This document shows, piece by piece, positions 43,147-51,984 of a DNA stretch of 64,000 bases (position 1 is its first letter; each line of letters begins with the position of its first letter). The translations under genes were made by a program, and so were the position numbers. This stretch comes from Geobacter sp. (lineage in GTDB: Bacteria > Desulfobacterota > Desulfuromonadia > Geobacterales > DSM-12255), in the NCBI GenBank assembly GCA_009684525.1, contig WKKR01000002.1, forward strand, positions 620,001 to 684,000. The letters run 5' to 3'. A model generated the notes under the pieces. The model was not told the DNA's origin and searched no databases. It saw only the letters and a list, made by a program, of their open reading frames with translations.

Positions 43147-43920
43147 GTGGCAATGTTACACCGTTTTTCACGAAACGAGCTCCTGATTGGTCCGAATGGG
43201 CAGGGCCGGCTGCGTGAGGCGACCGTTGGGGTCATTGGCCTGGGTGGCGTCGGGAGTTACGCAGCCGAGGCGCTCTGCAGGGCTGGAGTCGGACGTCTGG
43301 TAATCGTCGATTTTGATGATATCTGTCTCACCAACGTCAACCGGCAGTTGCATGCCATGGTGGGTACGGTGGGGAAGCCCAAGGTGCAGGTAATGGCCGA
43401 GCGGCTTCGCTTGATCAATCCGGATGCCGAGGTCGTCCCGTTCAGGGAGTTTTATGCAGCCGAGAATAGCGATCTTCTCTTTTCCCAGCGACTCGATTAT
43501 GTCGTAGACGCCATCGATCATATTACCAGCAAGCTCCATTTGATCAAAAGCAGTCTGGAGCGTTCCATTCCCCTCATTTCGAGCATGGGTGCAGCAAACC
43601 GTCTCGATCCGACCCTGGTGCAGGTTGCTGACATCTCTGCTACCCATGGTTGCCGCATGGCGCGGACTATGAGGAAACTGCTGAAAAAACAAGGCATAAC
43701 TCGCGGTTTCAAGGTGGTCTTTTCCACAGAGGAGTACCGCGCCCCTCTCACCCAGGATGGCAGTTGCCGTGGCAACTGTATCTGCCCCAATCGCGATGAC
43801 CAGGCGTTTACCTGTGAACATCGTCGGCTGATTCTCGGCAGTATCTCCTTTATCCCGGGTATCTTTGGCCTCACCATGGCAGGCGTTGCCATAAACGACC
43901 TACTGAAAACCCTTGATTGA
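43147..43920 (+). CDS. tcdA: tRNA threonylcarbamoyladenosine dehydratase
   Basis: 257 aa (GTG 43147 or ATG 43153). E1-like fold with the nucleotide motif GVIGLGGVGSYAAEAL, adenylate-binding DFDDICLTNVNRQ and DAIDHITSK. A Cys-containing C-terminal region (GNCICPNRDD) distinguishes TcdA/CsdL from MoeB. It makes cyclic t6A at tRNA position 37. Close to tatD, same strand. Confidence 0.9.
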   Translation: MAMLHRFSRNELLIGPNGQGRLREATVGVIGLGGVGSYAAEALCRAGVGRLVIVDFDDICLTNVNRQLHAMVGTVGKPKVQVMAERLRLINPDAEVVPFREFYAAENSDLLFSQRLDYVVDAIDHITSKLHLIKSSLERSIPLISSMGAANRLDPTLVQVADISATHGCRMARTMRKLLKKQGITRGFKVVFSTEEYRAPLTQDGSCRGNCICPNRDDQAFTCEHRRLILGSISFIPGIFGLTMAGVAINDLLKTLD

Positions 43921-43936
43921 AAATCATCGGGGGGCA

Positions 43937-43964
43937 TTGACTCGCCTCTATTTGCCGATATACT
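43937..43964 (+). promoter_or_regulatory. Probable promoter of the rubrerythrin-like gene
   Basis: TTGACT at 43937-43942 and TATACT at 43959-43964, spacer 16. Confidence 0.55.
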
Positions 43965-44008
43965 GACTTCCACAAATATTTCAATCGAATGCAGAGGAGG
44001 TGACGTTT

Positions 44009-44506
44009 ATGGGAAAAGAATACTCTGTGCAGGAAGCATTGAAATTGGCGGTTCAGGGTGAGAAGGACAGCTTGGATTTTTATCGCAAGGCAGCCGCGGT
44101 TACCAAGAATGATCGGGCCAAGAAGGTGTTTGAACTGTTGGCTAATGAAGAGGTCGGTCACCTGAAGTCTTTCTTCGAGCACTATAAGGGAGGGGAATTC
44201 GGCGATCTCAAAACCTTCATCGAATCACCGCCCGACAAAAAGAGCGCGACCATTCTGGCTCTTGAGAAGGCCATCAACGAGAATACCCATGAACAGAAGG
44301 CCCTGGAGATCGCCCTCAAGGAAGAGAAGTCCTGTATCGAACAGTACACCCTCCTGGCCAAGGACATCATCGATCCGTTGGTCAAGGGGATCTTTACCCG
44401 GGTTGTCAAGGAAACGCAGAACCATTACGACATGATTGAAGACGAGTACATGCATGTCATGCGTATGGTTGACAAATCCGACCAAGATACCTATGTAAGG
44501 GAATGA
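44009..44506 (+). CDS. Rubrerythrin-like ferritin-fold protein
   Basis: 165 aa from the ATG at 44009 with GAGGAGG seven bases upstream. Four-helix ferritin-like domain: GEKDSLDFYRKAA (Glu of helix 1), NEEVGHLKSF (ExxH), LKEEKSCIEQY, and KETQNHYDMI (Glu and His of helix 4). The rubredoxin Cys domain of classic rubrerythrin is absent. Likely a di-iron peroxidase or iron handler. Overlaps the next gene by 4 bases. Confidence 0.88.
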   Translation: MGKEYSVQEALKLAVQGEKDSLDFYRKAAAVTKNDRAKKVFELLANEEVGHLKSFFEHYKGGEFGDLKTFIESPPDKKSATILALEKAINENTHEQKALEIALKEEKSCIEQYTLLAKDIIDPLVKGIFTRVVKETQNHYDMIEDEYMHVMRMVDKSDQDTYVRE

Positions 44507-44838
44507 TGAGACACAGAGCCAAAATACGTGTAGTCGCCCTGCTTTTGCTGGCGGGTGTTCAGGGAGTGGCCTGGGGTTCGCAAGATGTGCGGAAGGTAAA
44601 GCTCGTGCAACCTGAACAGAAGGTTGTCGAAGAAAAGTGTCTAGTCTGCCACAACCATCAGCGGATTGATGCTGCACGGGAAGCGCAACGGGACACAGAG
44701 GCCATCCTTCGCAGAATGGAGGCCAAAGGGGTCAGGTTGACAGCTAGAGATCGTCAGGTGATCGGCCACTTTCTGTCAAATCCGTTCAAGCAAGGAGATC
44801 GTGAATCTGGTACAGCAGGGAGCGGCAAAGCAAAGTAG
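44503..44838 (+). CDS. Monoheme c-type cytochrome
   Basis: 111 aa. Start ATG overlaps the upstream stop, so the two genes are coupled. Signal peptide (1-25, ending AWGSQ), single CLVCH haem site at about 47-51, then helices with the MEAKG and IGHFLS segments typical of small class-I-like cytochromes. Periplasmic; a possible electron donor to the di-iron protein. Confidence 0.85.
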   Translation: MMRHRAKIRVVALLLLAGVQGVAWGSQDVRKVKLVQPEQKVVEEKCLVCHNHQRIDAAREAQRDTEAILRRMEAKGVRLTARDRQVIGHFLSNPFKQGDRESGTAGSGKAK

Positions 44839-44863
44839 CAAATATGATTCAGAAAAAAACAGA

Positions 44864-44896
44864 AGCGGTCGGTATCCACACCGGCCGCTTTTTTTA
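44864..44896. terminator. Bidirectional terminator
   Basis: Stem AGCGGTCGGT with ACCGGCCGCT (one G-T pair) around a six-base loop, T-run on the plus strand and, after TCTG, also on the minus strand. Between the convergent cytochrome and transglycosylase genes. Confidence 0.8.
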
Positions 44897-44909
44897 TGAG
44901 TGTACCAAG

Positions 44910-45671
44910 CTAGCCCTGATACTGGGAATAGTATCCCTTGACCCGAGCAAGGTAGTTACGCGTTTCCTGGGGAAGTACCGAGGTTCCCTTCTTGTCCACA
45001 TTGCCCGGCCCCCAATTGTAGGCAGCCAGTGCTGAGTCCACATTTCCGTGATACCGCTTCAGCATGTCTTTGAGAAATCTGGTGCCGGCCATGACGTTTT
45101 GTTCGGGGTCGAAGGAGTTGGTGACCCCTAGATCCCGAGCTGTCCCGGGCATGAGTTGCATCAGGCCCTGTGCCCCGGCGTGGGAGACGGCGGTGGGGTT
45201 GAAGTTGCTTTCAGCTTTTATGACTGCCTTGATGAGAGACACATCAACGCCGTGACGCTGTGACGCCTGGTTTATGATTCCGTCAAGATCAGTGGGTGAT
45301 GAAAGCGTTTCCTGGCTGATGAGCGGACCCTGTGCCGGGAGTTGCTGGGTTGTTGTACTGTCAACCTGTTGACTTCCTCCCACGAGATTAGCCAAAATCA
45401 GTTTAGCTGGTGAGATGAATGACACAGGAGATGCCGATGATTCGGTGTTACCCAAAGACAGGGCATTTTTCATCATCTCCAGCTGCATGAGCTCTATGGC
45501 TGCGTTGGCAGCTGCACCACTAGTCCGTGGGATGCCTTGCTGCTGCACATCAACAGCTGCTGACATGACGTCGGCAAAGGATTGGCGGGCGGCTGCATCA
45601 CTGGCTGAAGGACGCTCGGGGGGCTTGCCAGGAAGCAGGGATAGTGCGGATTCAACGGGATTGATGGCCAT
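44910..45671 (-). CDS. Lytic transglycosylase, SLT domain
   Basis: 253 aa. An Ala/Ser/Gln-rich, largely unstructured N-terminal half (1-130) is followed by a soluble lytic transglycosylase domain: catalytic Glu in IKAESNFNPTAVS, then AGAQGLMQLMPGTA, ALAAYNWGPGNV. No clear signal peptide, though the N-terminus is short and hydrophobic; the pattern matches the muramidases of flagellar or secretion systems. Directly follows the NtrC-type gene in the same direction (83 bp). Confidence 0.85.
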   Translation of the reverse strand: MAINPVESALSLLPGKPPERPSASDAAARQSFADVMSAAVDVQQQGIPRTSGAAANAAIELMQLEMMKNALSLGNTESSASPVSFISPAKLILANLVGGSQQVDSTTTQQLPAQGPLISQETLSSPTDLDGIINQASQRHGVDVSLIKAVIKAESNFNPTAVSHAGAQGLMQLMPGTARDLGVTNSFDPEQNVMAGTRFLKDMLKRYHGNVDSALAAYNWGPGNVDKKGTSVLPQETRNYLARVKGYYSQYQG

Positions 45672-45754
45672 GGAGAGAGGAAAGCATATTGTATGCCATT
45701 CTCAATGCTCGTCTTCGGTGCCATGAAGGCTCCGTGCAGGGCAGGAGGAATACG

Positions 45755-47152
45755 TTACAGAGGTTGCGCTGATCCCGGGATGAGCAGCTTTTTCTTCTTC
45801 AGTTTTTCGATGAGTGTCGTTCGCTTCAGGTTCAGCAGCATGGCAGCTTCTTTCTTGTTCCCGGCGGTTTTTTCCAGTGCCTGAAGGATCAGTTGATTTT
45901 CGAATTCCTCGACTGCACTGTTGAGGCAGAAACCCTTGTCCGGAAGGGAGATCGGTTCGTTCGTCAGGGTGGATCTTCGCCCCCGGTATTTTTCGGGAAG
46001 GTCGCTGACTGAGATGATGCCACTCCCTTTCAGTATGACCATTCGCTCGATAAGGTTCTCCAATTCGCGAACGTTTCCCGGCCAGTCATAGTTGGAGAGG
46101 AGATGCATGGTCGTGGCATCGAGACCTTTGACCTTGTGCTGTTTATCTTTGTTGAATCGCTCCAGGAAGGTATTGACCAGTAGCTGGATATCGCCTTTAC
46201 GTTCGCGAAGCGGCGGAAGGTTTATGGGGATGACTGAAATCCGGTAAAACAGGTCTTCGCGGAACTCTTTCACCGAAACCAGTTTTTCAAGATTCTGGTT
46301 TGTCGCAGCAATTATGCGCACATCGATCTTTTTGGTTGTGGTGGAACCGACGGGTTCGAGTTCCTTGTTTTGCAGAACGCGCAGCAACTTTACCTGGAGG
46401 CTGGGCTTCATGTCCCCAATTTCGTCAAGGAACAGAGTCCCCTTGTCGGCCATTTCAAAACGTCCGATTCTGGTTGCAATGGCACCAGTAAAGGAACCCT
46501 TGACATGACCGAATAATTCGCTTTCCAGGAGATCGTCGGGAATAGCTGCGCAGTTTACCGGGACGAAGTTCTTTGCGTGCCGGTTGCTCAGATCGTGTAT
46601 GGCACGTGCAACAAGCTCCTTGCCCGTGCCGGACTCACCCTGCAGGAGAACGGTCGAGTCGGAGTTTGCCACCTTTTCGATAAGCTCGAAGAGGGCAAGC
46701 ATCTTGTCGCTTTCACCAATGATATTGTTGAGGCGTGGCCGGTTTTTGATGCAGGGTTTGGTGCGGAAGCTCTGATTCTGCAGTGCATGGTGCTCAAGAC
46801 CACGCTTTACGTGGGTTTCGAGTTCTTCAAGGTTAAACGGTTTTTCGAGATAGAAAAATGCTCCTGCTTTGAGGAGGTTAGCAGTCATCTCCGAATTGGC
46901 AAAGGCACTGTACGCGATAGTCACGATTTCGGGCCTTAATGCCTTGAGTTTCTTGATAAATTCTATTCCGTTGATGCGAGGCATCATCAAGTCGGTGATG
47001 ACCAGGTGCACTTCATTCATGTCAATCTTCTCAAGTGCATCTTGACCGTCAGAAGCTTGATAAACCTGGTACCCCTTGTAACTCAGGAATGCAGCGACAA
47101 AATCTCTCGTCTTTTTGTCATCATCAGCAATGAGAATCTTGGCATTCTCCAT
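45755..47152 (-). CDS. Sigma54-dependent response regulator, NtrC family
   Basis: 465 aa. Receiver (1-120) with the phospho-Asp in LVITDLMMP; AAA+ domain with Walker A GESGTGKE, the sigma54-contacting GSFTGA loop and Walker B TLFLDEIGDM; C-terminal Fis-type helix-turn-helix (NKKEAAMLLNLKRTTLIEKL). A candidate activator for the RpoN promoter at 35.6 kb, but the genes are 10 kb apart and any other NtrC-type regulator could serve. No histidine kinase adjacent. Confidence 0.94.
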   Translation of the reverse strand: MENAKILIADDDKKTRDFVAAFLSYKGYQVYQASDGQDALEKIDMNEVHLVITDLMMPRINGIEFIKKLKALRPEIVTIAYSAFANSEMTANLLKAGAFFYLEKPFNLEELETHVKRGLEHHALQNQSFRTKPCIKNRPRLNNIIGESDKMLALFELIEKVANSDSTVLLQGESGTGKELVARAIHDLSNRHAKNFVPVNCAAIPDDLLESELFGHVKGSFTGAIATRIGRFEMADKGTLFLDEIGDMKPSLQVKLLRVLQNKELEPVGSTTTKKIDVRIIAATNQNLEKLVSVKEFREDLFYRISVIPINLPPLRERKGDIQLLVNTFLERFNKDKQHKVKGLDATTMHLLSNYDWPGNVRELENLIERMVILKGSGIISVSDLPEKYRGRRSTLTNEPISLPDKGFCLNSAVEEFENQLILQALEKTAGNKKEAAMLLNLKRTTLIEKLKKKKLLIPGSAQPL

Positions 47153-47805
47153 GGATACCTCGTTCCGGCGATTAAAGTTAGAACATTACTCGCCGAAGAG
47201 TTTCATAACGATGCCTACTATAACACATGGGCAGTGAAAGTCAATAAAATGACTCTCTGAAAATGTATCGAAAGGGAGCGGGTAAAGTGAAATATCATCT
47301 CGACTCTTGGACGATTCTACCCTGCTGCAATTAAAGAAATATCCTGCCAGTCAGCGGCGTAGGTGTCAAAAGTGTGTCAGGAATATACGAGGACGGTTCT
47401 GTGCTGACGCTTGAGCGAGGAGCAGGTAAGGAATAATTTGCGATTTCTTTTTGGGCGGAGTCATGAGGATATAAATTTATGCGAAAAACAGGTGCATTGC
47501 ACTCCGGATACGGTTTCCACTTACATAGCGCAGTGCCGCTTGGTTTCATCAGGACGGAATTCGGCTTGGTGGCAGAAAACATGACCCCTTCCCGTGCCAT
47601 TTCCCCTCCCACAGGGAATAGCATCTTGGTTGGAGGAAATGGACCAGTTGAACATTCAGTCTCTCATTGCAACCAAAAAGAGCTGGCGAGGCGCATGCCG
47701 CACGTATTTTGATAGGTGGCTTTGAGAAAGTTCCATATGCCTTTTCATGTCACTGAGCGATTCAGTTTATGCAATACCCTCACGTATTTCAGATAGGAGG
47801 TTCTG
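47153..47805. other. Long intergenic region before cheW
   Basis: 653 bp between the divergent regulator and cheW. No convincing gene: frames at 47331-47624 and 47479-47712 have poor composition and no Shine-Dalgarno. It presumably holds the divergent promoters; none recognised with confidence. Confidence 0.5.
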
Positions 47806-48318
47806 ATGGAAAATGCATTGACGATTCACCGTGACCAGAAAGAAAAAGAAGATGCCTCAGGTGAACTGATTCAACTGGTAAGTTTCAAACTCGATGAGGA
47901 AGAGTATGGGGTCGATGTGCTGAAAGTGCGGGAAATCATCCGGATGCCCAGTATTACGCGGGTTCCCAATACCCCGCACTATGTGGAAGGTGTGATCAAC
48001 CTGCGCGGGAAGGTGATCCCCATCATGTCGATTCGCCGGCGGTTTGGACTGGGAGAGGTGGAAAACGACAAGAGCACGAGGATCATGGTGATGGATGTGG
48101 ATGGCGAATTGATGGGATTCATCGTCGATTCTGTTTCCGAGGTCATCAGGATTTCCGAGAAAGAGATCCAGCCGCCTCCTCCGGTGGCAACTAGCGGTGT
48201 GGACCAGGAATGCATGTCAGGCGTGATCAACCAGCCTGAGCGATTGCTGGTACTTCTCGATCTGGAGAAGATGTCTTCCCGGGAAGACCGGAAGATGTTG
48301 AGCAATCTTTCCATCTAA
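47806..48318 (+). CDS. cheW: Chemotaxis coupling protein CheW
   Basis: 170 aa. CheW fold (SH3-like double barrel) from LVSFKLDEEEYGVDVLKV, with NLRGKVIPIMSIRRRFG, the typical central motif. It links receptors (MCPs) to CheA. No receptor gene in the window. Good Shine-Dalgarno ATAGGAGG. First gene of the cluster cheW-cheA-cheR-HDOD-cheB. Confidence 0.94.
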   Translation: MENALTIHRDQKEKEDASGELIQLVSFKLDEEEYGVDVLKVREIIRMPSITRVPNTPHYVEGVINLRGKVIPIMSIRRRFGLGEVENDKSTRIMVMDVDGELMGFIVDSVSEVIRISEKEIQPPPPVATSGVDQECMSGVINQPERLLVLLDLEKMSSREDRKMLSNLSI

Positions 48319-48384
48319 TCCGTCGACTCCGGTTTCGGAGTGACTTGCATGTGCTTGATTTATCGTTTGAGAGAGGGACTTCAC

Positions 48385-50190
48385 ATGTCAATGGAAATCG
48401 AAGATCAAGAGTTGTTGGACGGATTTCTCACTGAGACCACCGAGCTTCTTGAAAAGCTTGATGACGACCTGGTAACCCTGGAAAAGACCACAGGTGATAC
48501 CGAGCTTCTGAACAGGATCTTTCGATCGATTCACACTGTCAAAGGCGCCTCAAGTTTTTTGGGTTTCGAGCTGCTGGTCAAGGTAACCCACAAGACCGAG
48601 GATGTGTTGAACCGGTTGCGCAAGGGTGAACTGGTAGTCACACCCGAAATCATGGACGTAATTCTCGAATCGGTCGATCTCGTGAAGGTATTGGTCAGCG
48701 ATATCAAGGCCAATGATATCAAGGAACGGGAGATCGACGGAACGATTGAAAAGCTTATCCCGCTCCTTTCATCTTCTGCCACGGATGGTGGTTCCGCATC
48801 GGAAGCTGCCCCGCCGCAGCAGGCAGCAACCGCCACGGCGACTCCTGCTGCCGGGGAAACAAAACCGGAAGCGGAACCGCAATCAAATGCAATCTCGCCA
48901 CAACCGCCGAAAGCCGCAACGGTGGCGCCGCCACCCCAACCCGTGGTAAAGGCCGTAGAGTCAAAAGGTGAAGACCTGTCGGATAATACGACAGTTCGCG
49001 TGGATGTGAAGCGACTCGACGATCTCATGAACCAGGTTGGGGAATTGGTGCTGGAACGAAACCGGATGATCCAGCTAAATTCCAATTATCAGGGTGAGGT
49101 CAACCAGGAAAGTTTTTCCGAGGATTTCAACAAGCTCACCAAGCGTCTGAATTTTGTAACTTCAGAACTGCAGATGCAAGTTTTGAAGATGCGCATGATC
49201 CCCGTGGAAAAGGTGTTCAAGAAATTTCCGCGCATCGTGCGCAACCTGGCTCGAGACCTGGGGAAAGAAGTCGATCTCCAGCTCATGGGTGAAGAGACCG
49301 AACTCGACCGTTCCGTTGTTGACGAGATTGGTGATCCTCTCATCCATCTCATCCGCAATGCCATGGATCACGGTCTGGAAACTCCCGACGAGCGACTTGC
49401 CGCAGGCAAGTCAAAAATGGGCACACTGATTCTTGCCGCAGCCCACGAAGGGAACCAGATCATCATCAGCATCAAGGATGACGGGAAAGGACTCGATCCG
49501 GACAAGATCGGCCGCAAGGCACTGGAGAAGGGGCTGATTACCGATGATCAGCTGGCATCCATGATGCCTAGAGAGATCCTTGACCTCATTTTCCTGCCGG
49601 GGTTCTCCACGAAAGAGAAGGCATCGGATCTTTCGGGAAGAGGAGTCGGCATGGACGTGGTGCGAACCAACATCAAGAAGCTGAATGGCATCATAGATAT
49701 CAAGAGCGAATTGGGGAAAGGATCTGAATTCATCCTCAAGCTTCCGCTCACCCTCGCCATCATTCAGTCATTGCTGGTGGAGGTGGAAGGGGAAATTTAC
49801 TCCATTCCGCTTTCGGCGGTTATGGAAACGCTCCGGGTAGATCAACGGGAGTTCCATACCATTGGCGGCAAGGAGATGCTGAAACTCCGGGAAATCGTTC
49901 TGCCGCTGGTCCGCTTGGAGCGGGTGTTTGGTGTATCTCGCAAGATGGATACGGATTCGGCGTGTTATGTGGTTGTGGTCGGAGTTGGCGAGAAGCGGGT
50001 AGGACTCATCGTTACCAGGCTGCTCGGACAGCAGGAGGTGGCGATCAAGTCTCTTGGGAAATATCTGGCCAATCTCCCCGGCATTGCGGGGTCGACCATT
50101 TTGGGTGACGGTAGTGTGGCCCTCATAGTCGATCCTGTCAGCCTGGTCGAAGGGAATGACGGCGCAAGTACCGGTCGGATAGCGGCATAG
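48385..50190 (+). CDS. cheA: Chemotaxis histidine kinase CheA without P2 domain
   Basis: 601 aa from the ATG at 48385. P1 Hpt domain with His in RSIHTVKGASSF (about residue 47-58), a Pro/Ala/Thr-rich linker (about 140-205) where the CheY-binding P2 domain would normally lie, P3 dimerisation (DDLMNQVGELVLERNRM), P4 ATPase (RNAMDHGLE N-box, DDGKGLDP, STKEKASDLSGRGVGMDVV), and P5 CheW-like (about 470-601). Absence of P2 means direct phosphotransfer to CheB or a CheY elsewhere. Confidence 0.92.
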   Translation: MSMEIEDQELLDGFLTETTELLEKLDDDLVTLEKTTGDTELLNRIFRSIHTVKGASSFLGFELLVKVTHKTEDVLNRLRKGELVVTPEIMDVILESVDLVKVLVSDIKANDIKEREIDGTIEKLIPLLSSSATDGGSASEAAPPQQAATATATPAAGETKPEAEPQSNAISPQPPKAATVAPPPQPVVKAVESKGEDLSDNTTVRVDVKRLDDLMNQVGELVLERNRMIQLNSNYQGEVNQESFSEDFNKLTKRLNFVTSELQMQVLKMRMIPVEKVFKKFPRIVRNLARDLGKEVDLQLMGEETELDRSVVDEIGDPLIHLIRNAMDHGLETPDERLAAGKSKMGTLILAAAHEGNQIIISIKDDGKGLDPDKIGRKALEKGLITDDQLASMMPREILDLIFLPGFSTKEKASDLSGRGVGMDVVRTNIKKLNGIIDIKSELGKGSEFILKLPLTLAIIQSLLVEVEGEIYSIPLSAVMETLRVDQREFHTIGGKEMLKLREIVLPLVRLERVFGVSRKMDTDSACYVVVVGVGEKRVGLIVTRLLGQQEVAIKSLGKYLANLPGIAGSTILGDGSVALIVDPVSLVEGNDGASTGRIAA

Positions 50191-50232
50191 CGCGACCTCA
50201 GCTTTACAACACCTATCAGAGAAGGGATTGCC

Positions 50233-51066
50233 GTGAAACTAGCGGATAAGGATTTCGAACTATTCAGGGACTATATCTATAACCTGTGCGGCATCTATTT
50301 CCATGCCAGCAAGAAGTATTTCCTTGAGAGCCGGCTGGCTAGGCGCATGGAAGAGACAGGCATCACGAGCCATGCCGACTATTACAAGCTTCTCAAGGGG
50401 GGAGCAGGAGGAGCTCAGGAGCTGAAGCGGCTTCTGGACGAGGTTACCACCAATGAAACCTGCTTCTTCCGTAATGTGCCGCAGCTGACAGCTCTGGAAA
50501 ACAAACTCCTGCCCGAACTGGTTGAGGTGAAGGGTAAAATCGGTTTCCGCAAGCTGAGGATATGGAGTGCTGGCTCATCGTCGGGGGAAGAGGCCTATAC
50601 CATGGCCATGATCTTGCTCGAAAAGCGGCAGACGCTGCTTAAGGACTGGATTATCGAGATCGTGGGAACCGATATCAATGAAACCGTCCTCGCCATGGCC
50701 CGTGAGGGGGTGTACAATTCCTATTCAGTGAGGAATACCCCTGAATTCTTTCGCAAGAAATATTTCAAGCAGGAGTCGACCGAAAAATTCATACTGTCGC
50801 CGGATGTGAAGAAGCTGGTTACGTTTACTCACCTGAACCTCTACGATGACACCAAGATGATTTTCATGAAGAGTTTCGATTTCATCTTCTGTGCAAATGT
50901 GTTGATTTATTTCGATACTGCATCCAAATCAAAGGTTGTCCAGCATTTTTACAATAACCTACAGCCTTACGGCTACTTTTTCGTCGGGCAGTCCGAGTCC
51001 TTGCATGGAGTGAATGACAGTTTCAAGACGATCCATTTCCCGGGTGGTTTTGCCTATAAAAAGTGA
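50233..51066 (+). CDS. cheR: Chemotaxis protein methyltransferase CheR
   Basis: 277 aa, GTG start with GAAGGGA upstream. N-terminal helical domain with the Arg-rich face (SRLARRMEE), then the SAM domain: WSAGSSSGEEAYTMA, GTDINETVL, FCANVLIYFD. Methylates glutamates of chemoreceptors. No C-terminal pentapeptide-binding extension. Confidence 0.94.
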   Translation: MKLADKDFELFRDYIYNLCGIYFHASKKYFLESRLARRMEETGITSHADYYKLLKGGAGGAQELKRLLDEVTTNETCFFRNVPQLTALENKLLPELVEVKGKIGFRKLRIWSAGSSSGEEAYTMAMILLEKRQTLLKDWIIEIVGTDINETVLAMAREGVYNSYSVRNTPEFFRKKYFKQESTEKFILSPDVKKLVTFTHLNLYDDTKMIFMKSFDFIFCANVLIYFDTASKSKVVQHFYNNLQPYGYFFVGQSESLHGVNDSFKTIHFPGGFAYKK

Positions 51067-51075
51067 GAGGATGCA

Positions 51076-51978
51076 ATGGAAACAAATGTAAAGCTTAAGA
51101 AGGCCCAGGAGATGGTGGAGAAGATCAGCGATCTCCCCACTATTCCGATAGTTGCATCAAAGGTCCTGGAACTTCTCGATAAGCCTGATGTGGAACTTGA
51201 AGAAGTTGCGGATATGATCCTCACCGACCAGGTGCTGGCAGCCAGGGTCATCAAGATCGTCAACTCTCCTCTGTACCGCTCCAGCCAGGAGATCAAGTCC
51301 GTTAAGCGCGCTTTGGTCTATCTCGGTTTCCGCCATATCCGCGAACTTGCCCTGACCTGTTCATTCATCGAGGCATTCCAGGGAAAAGACGGGGCATTCG
51401 ATGTCATGACCTTCTGGGAACACTCCTTCGGCGTGGGGATTGTCGCCAAGATCATTGCCCAGAGGGCGCGTTACATCGACACGGAAAAAGCCTATCTGGC
51501 CGGGATCATTCATGATATCGGTGAAGTTTTCCTCAGTTATTACTACCAAAAGGACTTTCAGCGCATCCTTCAGGAGATAAAATCGACTCCCTACAAGCTG
51601 GTGGATGCCGAGGACCGTTTCTGGGGGACTAATCACAGCTACATCGGGGTTGCCATCGCACAGAAGTGGAACTTCCCCCCCGAATACTGTGAAGTCATTG
51701 CCCATCATCATGAACCGGAACTGGCAACCATTGACCCTAACCTGGTGGCAATCGTCAATCTTGCCGACCTCTTCTGCTCGGTGCGGCAGTTGGATTATGG
51801 CGGTCGTGAATGGGTCAGTTTCAACCTTGCCGAGGAGAAGGCATGGGATATCCTCAAGAAGTTTGCCCCGCACATGGCCAAGCTTGATGTCGAACGTTTC
51901 TGTTATGAACTTGACGACCGGGTACCTGAAGTGCAGGATTTGGTGAAATCTATCTTTGAAGGCATGGTAATGGAGTGA
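51076..51978 (+). CDS. HDOD-domain signalling protein
   Basis: 300 aa. HDOD fold: SDLPTIPIVASKVLELL, then the LTDQVLAARVIKIVNSP helix, and the HD-like HDIGEVFL stretch with a HHHEPEL region later. HDOD proteins lack reliable catalytic HD residues and act as scaffolds in signalling. In Geobacter-type and related chemotaxis clusters an HDOD gene sits between cheR and cheB, which fits here; a regulatory role in the pathway is likely. Confidence 0.88.
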   Translation: METNVKLKKAQEMVEKISDLPTIPIVASKVLELLDKPDVELEEVADMILTDQVLAARVIKIVNSPLYRSSQEIKSVKRALVYLGFRHIRELALTCSFIEAFQGKDGAFDVMTFWEHSFGVGIVAKIIAQRARYIDTEKAYLAGIIHDIGEVFLSYYYQKDFQRILQEIKSTPYKLVDAEDRFWGTNHSYIGVAIAQKWNFPPEYCEVIAHHHEPELATIDPNLVAIVNLADLFCSVRQLDYGGREWVSFNLAEEKAWDILKKFAPHMAKLDVERFCYELDDRVPEVQDLVKSIFEGMVME

Positions 51979-51984
51979 TTCTGC

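Noticed and set aside
47331-47712. Short frames on both strands in the region before cheW
   Set aside because: Poor composition, no Shine-Dalgarno, neither looks like a protein.
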